DNA from: Pyrobaculum islandicum DSM 4184
GTDB lineage: Archaea > Thermoproteota > Thermoprotei > Thermoproteales > Thermoproteaceae
NCBI RefSeq assembly: GCF_000015205.1
Contig: NC_008701.1
Span: 62,001-126,000 of the forward strand
Direction of reading: 5' to 3'
Length of the DNA stretch: 64,000 bases
Position numbers and translations under genes: made by a program. Shown here one piece after another: positions 58,943 through 64,000 of the stretch. The notes under the pieces were generated by a model that was not told the origin of the DNA, ran no database searches, and was given only the letters and a program-made list of their open reading frames with translations. How positions within the stretch are numbered: position 1 is the stretch's first letter; every line of letters starts with the position of its first letter.

Positions 58943-60492
58943 TCGCAGAGCTGGCCGGCGGAGCCGTAGCCCCCTCCGCCTGGCGTTTCTATTATGACTT
59001 CGTCGCCTTCGTCGAGCTCCACGGTGTCTGACCTTATGGCGACTTCTCCGCCCCTCCTCCTCTTGACTACGACTCTTGCCGGTTTTCCGGGGCAGCCGCC
59101 CTCTAGCCCCCATGGCCGCGTGTCGAAGCGGCTAGCTATTATCGAGAGGGTGGCCGGCGCCAGCGTCTTGAAGGCCCGCACTATTCCGTCTCCACCTCTG
59201 TATCTGCCGGAGCCTCCGCTCCCCTCGCGTATCCTATAGGCGGTGAATTTGATGGGATATGTCCTCTCTGCGATTTCTATGGGGGTGTTTAGAGTGTTTG
59301 TCATGTTGACGTGGACGCCGGAGACGCCGGGGCTGTTGGGACGCCCGCCTGTCCCGCCGCCTATTGTCTCGTAGTAAGACCAGTATCTGCCTCTCCAGAC
59401 GCCCCCGATCATTACGTTCATCATTGTGCCAGAGCCCGCCGCGGGGATCCTCCCTGGGAGGGCCTTGGAGAGGGCCATGAAGACGGCGTCCGCCACCCTC
59501 TGGCTGGTCTCTAGGTTGCCGGCGCCTACCGCGGCGGGTTTCACTGGATTAACTATAGTGCCCAAGGGGGCCTCCACCTTTATAACGCTATAGAAGCCGT
59601 GGTTTGTCGGCACGTCGGCAGCCAACGCCGCTCTAACTGCGAAAGACACCGCGGAGTAGGTCACCCCGAAGACGGCGTTTATGGGGGCGTCTACCTGTCT
59701 CGCCGTGCCTGTGAAATCTGTCCTCACTCCGCCATCTCCGACCTCAAGCGTGACTCTCATGGGTAATAGCTCCCCCCTCCAGTCTAGGTAGTCCACTGCG
59801 TCGAATCTGCCGCGGGGCCACTTGGAGATTTCGCCTAGGGTCAGCCTCCTCCCGTATTCGACGGCCTCTCTCCAAGCGTCTAGCACCTTCTCGCCGTAGC
59901 GTTCAAATAGCTCCCTCACTCTAGCCGCGCCGACGCGTGAAGCCGCCAACTGAGCCTCTAGGTCGCCTTTTGCGACTTCTGGCGTTTTGAAGTTCTCCAA
60001 GATGAAAGATAGGGCCTCTCTATTTAGCTGTCCTCTCTTCAGTATTTTTACGGGCGGTATGACGACCCCCTCTTCGTATATAGTCTTCGCACGTGGATTA
60101 AGCGACGCAGGGAGGGGCCCTCCTACATCTACATAGTGTGCTTTCGAGGCTATGTAGGCGACGAGTCTCTCCCGCCAGTAGACTGGATACAATACGAGCA
60201 CGTCGTTGAGATGAGTCCCGGCGATGTACGGGTCGTTGGTTAAAACAGCGTCGCCCTCTTCCAGCCCCTCTCCCTCCAAGGCCTTTAGTAAGTTTATAAT
60301 TCCGATATGGAAAGAGCCTAGGTGGACCGGTATGTGCTCGGCCTGCGCCACGATGCGGCCTTCTGCGTCTACCACCGCGACGCTGTGGTCCATACGCTCT
60401 CTGATGTTGGGCGAGAATGCGGAGTTCCTCAGCGCGATCCCAGCCTCTTCGGCGATGTACTCAGTGGCTTTGTATATGATCTCCCACCTCAT
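58939..60492 (-). CDS. hyuB: Hydantoinase B / oxoprolinase B family protein
   Basis: 517 residues from the ATG at 60492. The start overlaps the hyuA stop as ATGA (60489-60492). [61 protein letters not shown] and [14 protein letters not shown] are the family blocks; the C-terminus ends [15 protein letters not shown]. With HyuA it forms ATP-dependent hydantoinase, 5-oxoprolinase or acetone/acetophenone carboxylase; the substrate cannot be told. The upstream open frame to 60864 is antisense shadow of hyuA coding and is not used. Confidence 0.9.
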   Translation of the reverse strand: MRWEIIYKATEYIAEEAGIALRNSAFSPNIRERMDHSVAVVDAEGRIVAQAEHIPVHLGSFHIGIINLLKALEGEGLEEGDAVLTNDPYIAGTHLNDVLVLYPVYWRERLVAYIASKAHYVDVGGPLPASLNPRAKTIYEEGVVIPPVKILKRGQLNREALSFILENFKTPEVAKGDLEAQLAASRVGAARVRELFERYGEKVLDAWREAVEYGRRLTLGEISKWPRGRFDAVDYLDWRGELLPMRVTLEVGDGGVRTDFTGTARQVDAPINAVFGVTYSAVSFAVRAALAADVPTNHGFYSVIKVEAPLGTIVNPVKPAAVGAGNLETSQRVADAVFMALSKALPGRIPAAGSGTMMNVMIGGVWRGRYWSYYETIGGGTGGRPNSPGVSGVHVNMTNTLNTPIEIAERTYPIKFTAYRIREGSGGSGRYRGGDGIVRAFKTLAPATLSIIASRFDTRPWGLEGGCPGKPARVVVKRRRGGEVAIRSDTVELDEGDEVIIETPGGGGYGSAGQLCD

Positions 60493-62432
60493 AGTCTCAG
60501 CTCTAGGCCGTATCTCTTTACTTCCGCCTCCCACCTCGGCGGCACCACTGTGGTGGAATAGTCTTCGACGATTAACGCGGGGCCTCTCACCCGGTAACCC
60601 AGCGGTAGCTCCGCCCTGTTGTAAACTGCGGCTTTCGTCCAGCCGTCGAAATACGCCTCCTTTTCCCACGGCGCTGGACTCCCCCTCTCCGGCGGCTGTG
60701 GGAGCTTCGGCTTTTGTCTCTTCACGATGGCGAACACGCGTATTGTCACAACCTCTATCGGCTTGTCTAACACAAATCCGTAAGTCGCCTTGTGTTTCTC
60801 CTCGAAGGCCCGTCTGACGGCCTCGGGCGTGAGATCTTGGCCTAGTGGGATCGTGAGCTCCCAACCCTGCCCCACATATCTAACGTCGGCATATCTCACG
60901 TAATAGTCAGGGCTGTATCTGGCCAGCTCCTCCTCCAGCCGTCTAAACCCGCCCTCTAGGTCTCTGGGGTAGGCCATCCTAGCCTCGAATCTAAAGTCCG
61001 CCATGAGCATGCCAAGAGAGGTGAACACCCCAGGCAGAGGGGGCACCACCACGCGACTTATGCCGACCTCCTCGGCAAGCTCAGCTGCGTGTTGTGGCCC
61101 CGCCCCGCCAAAGGCCATGAGCACAAAGTCTTCCGGGTTTAGACCTCGCTCCACCGTGACTAGCCTTATGGCTCTCGCCATCTCTACATTTACCAGTTTT
61201 ATTGCGTCTGCAGCTACGTCGACGGGGTCGCCCAGTTTGCCTAACGCCTCTACGGCGGCTTTTGTATTAAGCTTCAGCGCGCCCCCGGCCAACACCTCCG
61301 GAATTCTGCCAAGGGCTAGGTTTGCATCTGTGACCGTGGGCTGGGTGCCTCCCCTGCCATAAGAGACGGGCCCTGGGTCCGCCCCGGCGCTTATGGGCCC
61401 CACCCTGAGGGCGCCTCCCGCGTCTCTCCAAATGATCGTCCCCCCGCCTGCGGAAACTTCAGCGAGGTCTACAAAGGGGAACCTCACAGGGTAGCCCGAG
61501 CCTTTGACAAGCCTCCCTCTGTGGCTCTCCCCGCCCACCTCATACTCTGTAGTTATAGAGGGCTGGAAGTCCACCACCGTGCCGGCCTTCGCCGTCGTTC
61601 CTCCCATGTCGAAGGAAATGACTCTGGCCTCGCCCGCCAGCTTGGCCAGCTCAGCCGCGGCGACGACCCCAGCCGCGGGGCCCGATTCGACAAGCTGTAC
61701 AGGCCTTCTGGCGGCTTCCTCTACCGTTACAAGCCCGCCGGAGCTAGACATAACGTAGAGCGCCCCGCCCCTACCCTCTACGAACTCCCTCAGACGCGAC
61801 AGGTAGCGGCTTACCAGCGGCATTAACGCTGCATTTACCACCGCAGTGGAGAAGCGCTCGTACTCCCTAGGCTCGTGCGCCACCTCATATGACGCAGTGA
61901 CGTAGCTAAACCACCTCTGGAGCACCTCCTTGGCGGCCTTCTCGTTGCTGGGGTTTACGTAGGAGTGGAGGAAGGCCACTGCGGCGCTCACGGCGCCCAT
62001 GGCCTTAGCCCTGGCAGCCAGCGTCTCTACCTCTGCGGGGTTTACAGCCTTCTCTATTGTGCCGTCTGCAAGTGTTCTCTCGTCGACTTCAAATCTAAGC
62101 TCTCTCGGCACAAGCTGACGTGGCTTGGCAAAGTAGAGGTCGTACAGCCTAGGCCTGTTCTGCCGCCCTATCTCTATGACGTCGCGGAAGCCCCTCGTAG
62201 TAAACAGCGCCACCTTGGGAAGCTCAAGCCCCACTTGGCCAAGGAGGGCGTTTGTACCAATGGTAGATGCGTGTAGAACTTCGTTGAAGCCCATCTGCGA
62301 GAGCCCCATAATCACGGCCTTCTCTGGCTCTCTGGGGGTGGAGAGTATTTTCAAAGTGATTATGTCTCCTCTCTCGTCTACTGCGACGAAGTCTGTAAAG
62401 GTCCCTCCGACGTCCACAGCGACTATTTTCAT
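60489..62432 (-). CDS. hyuA: Hydantoinase A / oxoprolinase A family protein
   Basis: 647 residues. [17 protein letters not shown] (3-19) is the actin-like phosphate-1 motif; [14 protein letters not shown] (about 256-269) the second; [16 protein letters not shown] and [15 protein letters not shown] follow. This subunit binds ATP and works with HyuB. Its start overlaps the end of the upstream transporter gene by four bases (62429-62432). The trio would import and open a cyclic amide, but the transporter is incomplete. Confidence 0.92.
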   Translation of the reverse strand: MKIVAVDVGGTFTDFVAVDERGDIITLKILSTPREPEKAVIMGLSQMGFNEVLHASTIGTNALLGQVGLELPKVALFTTRGFRDVIEIGRQNRPRLYDLYFAKPRQLVPRELRFEVDERTLADGTIEKAVNPAEVETLAARAKAMGAVSAAVAFLHSYVNPSNEKAAKEVLQRWFSYVTASYEVAHEPREYERFSTAVVNAALMPLVSRYLSRLREFVEGRGGALYVMSSSGGLVTVEEAARRPVQLVESGPAAGVVAAAELAKLAGEARVISFDMGGTTAKAGTVVDFQPSITTEYEVGGESHRGRLVKGSGYPVRFPFVDLAEVSAGGGTIIWRDAGGALRVGPISAGADPGPVSYGRGGTQPTVTDANLALGRIPEVLAGGALKLNTKAAVEALGKLGDPVDVAADAIKLVNVEMARAIRLVTVERGLNPEDFVLMAFGGAGPQHAAELAEEVGISRVVVPPLPGVFTSLGMLMADFRFEARMAYPRDLEGGFRRLEEELARYSPDYYVRYADVRYVGQGWELTIPLGQDLTPEAVRRAFEEKHKATYGFVLDKPIEVVTIRVFAIVKRQKPKLPQPPERGSPAPWEKEAYFDGWTKAAVYNRAELPLGYRVRGPALIVEDYSTTVVPPRWEAEVKRYGLELRL

Positions 62433-63214
62433 TTCTTTACACGGAGGGCGTATGTTAAAACTCCTACGAGGCCTAGAGTTGCCAATATGGCTAGGTAGAC
62501 ACCAGCTAGAAGTCTATCGACGCCCATGATTACAGTCATCACATATGGCGCTGTCCCTGCAAATACTGTGTTGCCAATTTGATAAGCAGAGGAGACGTCG
62601 GTGGTTCTAACTAGAGTGGGAAAGAGCTCGGCTAAGAAGGCGGCTTCTGGTGTATACACTATCCCATGGGCGAGACCGGTGAGTATTGCCACAGCAAAAA
62701 ACATAGGCACGTTGGAAAGAGCTTGGTTTATAAGTAGCGCTCCGATGATAAATAAAATGATTCCCAGGGTAATAGGCACTACGTTTCCCACTTTTTCTGC
62801 AACAAAGCCGCTGGCTATTATTCCCAGTAGGTCAAAAACTGCGAATAGTACAATTGCTAAAAACCTCGTCGGAGCGTCAACGAGCTTAAGCGCGCTTGCT
62901 ATATTGGGAAGGAAGGTGTTCCCGTAGTAAAATACTGCCCCAGCTGCGCCGGCGAGTAGGATACCGACCAATAACTCCTTCCAGTATTTTGTAAACACCG
63001 CCGCCACAGGATTTTCAATTTGCATAACGGTTTTTCTAGCCTCTATATATTCTAGTGTTTCGCCAAATTTAAACCTGAAGAACAAGCCTATAACTACTAA
63101 CACCAGAGATAGGAGAAACGCAACTCTCCAACCCCACGCCGAGACTGCGGCGTCTCCAAGCACGTAAGTTAATATCAACATTACGCCTGCCGCCAGGAGG
63201 AGACCTAGGGGCAC
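62429..63214 (-). pseudogene. MFS (MHS-type) transporter, N-terminal half missing
   Basis: 261 residues with about seven to eight membrane helices, starting in the middle of a transporter: LGLLLAAGVMLILTYVLGD then WGWRVAFLLSLVLVVIGLFF (helices 5-6 of MHS symporters), FGETLEYIEARK and the full C-terminal half (ELFPTLVRTTDVSSAYQIGN). MHS proteins have about 430 residues and twelve helices. Upstream DNA past 63214 has no transporter sequence, so the 5' half was lost by deletion or rearrangement. The reading frame left is clean, so the loss may be recent. Confidence 0.7.
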
Positions 63215-63619
63215 CCCGCTTTACGCCGCTTCCGACGGGGTTATGGGCAGGTATCTCGGCGGGGGCGTCTCCGAAGTGGCTTAGGCTTGAGTCTCGTGAT
63301 TGTTACTGTCGGTAATTAAAGGAGGTTATCCAAACTGGTAGTTGAAGATTTTACACACTTTTTACTGACTGCGCCTGACGTGTTGCATATTTTTCAACGG
63401 GGTCTATATCCTCCCGTTTGTACGTTGTACGTGGAGTCTATATGTGTTTCACTTGCCTGGCTTGTGAGACGCGGATTTGCGGGGTAAGGCTGTGGGATTA
63501 TGTAGCCGGTCTCCATTAGGTAAAGCGTGACGCGGACTGAAGTTCAAACTTTTGGAGAACTCCCCCTCCATATATCTTGTTATAAGGTGTTGTTTAAAAA
63601 GGTAGAGGATTGCAACGGC
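63215..63619. other. Intergenic region next to a rearrangement point
   Basis: No intact gene. One coding-like stretch on the plus strand (about 63323-63486) reads VVEDFTHFLLTAPDVLHIFQ, then LYPPVCTLYVESICVSLAWL, with no start codon and a stop at 63486; it may be a remnant. Before the next gene, TATCTTGTTATAAGG (63575-63589) could be a promoter. No repeat or RNA was recognised. Confidence 0.3.
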
Positions 63620-63621
63620 TT

Positions 63622-64000
63622 ATGATTTGTCCGTACTGTAGCTCTGGCAAAATAGTGTTGCAGAGCGGCGAGTATGTGTGTAGAGAGTGCGGCACGGTTG
63701 TGGGGTGGCGCCGCCCAGAGTTACGCCGCCGCGTTGCTGCCCTCTTAAGGGGGGCAGACAGACGAAGTTGACAGCGACGTGGTAAAGTTCTACTCGAACA
63801 GGAGTTTTCCTGAAAAACGCAGTGCGGCGAACCATATCTTATTATGGAAGACAGACAGTATAGAAGAGGGGAGCGGACGGAAGAAGCGTAGCCGGAGACG
63901 CAAGAAGAACAGTGCAGAGAGGAAAGACGTGAAGAAGGTGTATGTTGTAACACACACCGTCGCCGTCCCCAGCCCGCGGCTGAGTTGGAGGAAGTTCAAT
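63622..64000 (+). pseudogene. TFIIB-type zinc-ribbon protein with frameshift, runs to window edge
   Basis: The first 49 codons (63622-63771) give MICPYCSSGKIVLQSGEYVC and RECGTVVGWRRPELRRRV: a CxxC-x15-CxxC ribbon as in the TFB N-terminus, followed by a basic helix. The frame stops at 63769-63771. Just after a run of six G (about 63749-63754) another frame opens and stays open to the edge (TDEVDSDVVKFYSNR, then a very basic KKRSRRRKKNSAER). A one-base slip in the G run would join them. TFB-type cyclin repeats are not seen in what is visible. It may be a broken TFB paralogue or a small ribbon protein. Confidence 0.45.

Noticed and set aside
60493-60864. 124-codon N-terminal extension of hyuB
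   Set aside because: Arg/Gly-rich shadow within hyuA; the ATG at 60492 overlaps the hyuA stop in the usual ATGA form.

Overview
The window looks like chromosome of a hyperthermophilic crenarchaeon of the Thermoproteales, most probably Pyrobaculum. Reasons seen in the sequence: an archaeal aIF2-gamma gene; a tRNA-Pro gene with two introns at non-anticodon positions; AT-rich TATA boxes about 20-28 bases before start codons that have little or no leader; frequent GTG starts; several members of the PaREP1 family; formate-dependent PurP instead of PurH; a wyosine-pathway Taw1; and a siroheme-based (Ahb-type) heme pathway.

Layout. 1-4450 is a defence-like island: a decayed gene, a Gp88-like protein, and a divergent McrB-like AAA+ ATPase plus McrC-like nuclease. 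4475-12850 is an envelope and uptake region: small membrane proteins, a secreted metallophosphoesterase with a Thr-Pro stalk, a partner protein with a coiled coil, a binding protein with the same stalk, and an ABC permease/ATPase. 12920-18605 holds aIF2-gamma, a Nudix hydrolase and an envelope operon. 18653-24960 holds Taw1, truncated gene remnants, a nucleotidyltransferase, a second Nudix enzyme, a two-gene ABC exporter and a PaREP1 gene.

25698-43205 is dominated by a purine supercluster: two PurP paralogues, PurK, PurE, PurL, PurF, PurN, FolD, PurC, PurD, PurS, PurQ, a second PurF-like protein without the catalytic cysteine, and PurM. Only PurB and an IMP cyclohydrolase are absent for the route to IMP. 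FolD and PurN imply a folate-dependent first formylation, while PurP implies a formate-dependent second one. hemA, tRNA-Pro, a PaREP1 gene and a Tat-exported protein interrupt the cluster.

43395-50895 is a tetrapyrrole cluster: CbiX-like, an Ahb-type radical SAM enzyme, HemL, CobA, HemD and a precorrin-2 dehydrogenase. It is riddled with decayed TnpB genes of IS605-type elements and with three related GC-rich RNA-like right ends that resemble omega-RNA scaffolds. One TnpB fragment is fused to the start of the CbiX-like gene, and one element end forms the last codons of the radical SAM gene.

51600-64000 holds a C/D box sRNA, a DUF6884-like protein, a BacA-type lipid phosphatase, a VUT transporter, TrpC, a CDF cation exporter, a Ca/Na exchanger, tRNA-Ala(CGC), a metal-binding receptor, a truncated PaREP1, a DsrE-like protein, a hydantoinase/oxoprolinase pair with half of an MFS transporter, and a zinc-ribbon fragment that runs toward the window edge.

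No rRNA and no CRISPR array were seen. Family assignments come from motif recognition by eye and were not tested by database search.
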